Assembly: GCA_009694925.1 (NCBI GenBank)
Contig: SIBX01000032.1
Span: 1-5,525, forward strand
Length of the DNA: 5,525 nt
Source of the DNA: Minisyncoccota bacterium
Lineage (GTDB): Bacteria; Patescibacteriota; Minisyncoccia; UBA6257; 1-14-0-10-40-38
Reading direction: 5' to 3'
Both the position numbers and the translations under genes were made by a program. The notes beneath the pieces were generated by a model. That model saw only the letters and a list, made by a program, of their open reading frames with translations. It did no database searches and was not told the DNA's origin. Position 1 is the stretch's first letter, and every line of letters starts with the position of its first letter. Positions 5,457-5,525 of the stretch are shown here, in pieces.

Positions 5457-5525
5457 GAGCCAGATCAACGATTTCATCGCTCGAGTTGTCATGCACCTCC
5501 CCGAACTCGGTTCGGATGAGATGCA
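5455..5525 (+). CDS. Start of an unidentified protein gene, cut by the window edge; possible multicopy Parcubacteria family
   Basis: An ATG at 5455, nine bases after a strong SD (AAAGGA), opens a frame that runs to the edge. It encodes 23 complete residues beginning MSQINDFIARVVMHLPELGS and continuing DEM. About 52% of its bases are G or C, and it uses codons such as CTC, CCC, ATC, AAC and CAG that its AT-rich neighbours mostly avoid. This fits a highly expressed or recently acquired gene. From memory, the N-terminus resembles hypothetical proteins that recur in several copies per Parcubacteria genome, with starts like '...MP.....DVMQGWI.NP'. That resemblance is unverified and no function is known to me. 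The strong promoter and structured leader just upstream appear to belong to this gene. The gene start is fairly secure; the identity is not. Confidence 0.65.
   Translation, partial: MSQINDFIARVVMHLPELGSDEM

Noticed and set aside
5299..5496. 65-codon minus-strand frame across the structured leader
   Set aside because: It opposes a strong promoter, leader and SD-led gene, and its openness is explained by the inverted repeats and composition.

Overview
The window looks like chromosomal DNA from a small-genome bacterium of the Candidate Phyla Radiation, most likely Parcubacteria (Patescibacteria). The taxonomic call is inference. It rests on low GC (roughly one third) with AAA/ATT/TTA/AGA-rich codons, weak or absent Shine-Dalgarno (SD) sites on the ordinary genes, a membrane-anchored solute-binding protein without a lipobox, and a GC-richer gene start at the right edge that resembles a family I recall as multicopy in Parcubacteria.

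Positions 1-3481 carry four genes on the minus strand, read right to left: cofactor-independent phosphoglycerate mutase (gpmI, 1925-3481), a small four-helix membrane protein of the phage-holin-4_2 type (PF04020-like, 1531-1902), the preprotein translocase subunit SecG (secG, 1313-1528), and a family 5 peptide/oligopeptide-type solute-binding protein (1-1204) whose C-terminus lies outside the window. Gaps of 22, 2 and 108 bp suggest one operon with internal promoters. A glycolytic mutase beside secG recalls the Firmicutes glycolysis-secG arrangement.

A 169-bp divergent region (3482-3650) separates gpmI from rny (3651-5195, plus strand), which encodes ribonuclease Y with its membrane anchor, coiled coil, KH and HD domains. 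The minus-strand genes gpmI and PF04020 each have the same extended -10 motif, TGATATAAT, placed so that transcription would begin at or within about 2 nt of the ATG. This suggests leaderless mRNAs.

The right end is the most unusual part. After rny comes a near-consensus promoter (TTGACG, 17 bp, TATAAT with an extended TGC). Its predicted 184-nt leader can fold into a 21-bp long-range helix enclosing a perfect 9-bp hairpin. A competing hairpin and a further stem that pairs the start codon lie downstream. A strong SD then precedes a gene (5455 to the edge) whose composition and codon choice differ sharply from everything to its left. I do not know a described regulator matching this leader; it is the best candidate here for an undescribed cis-acting RNA element.
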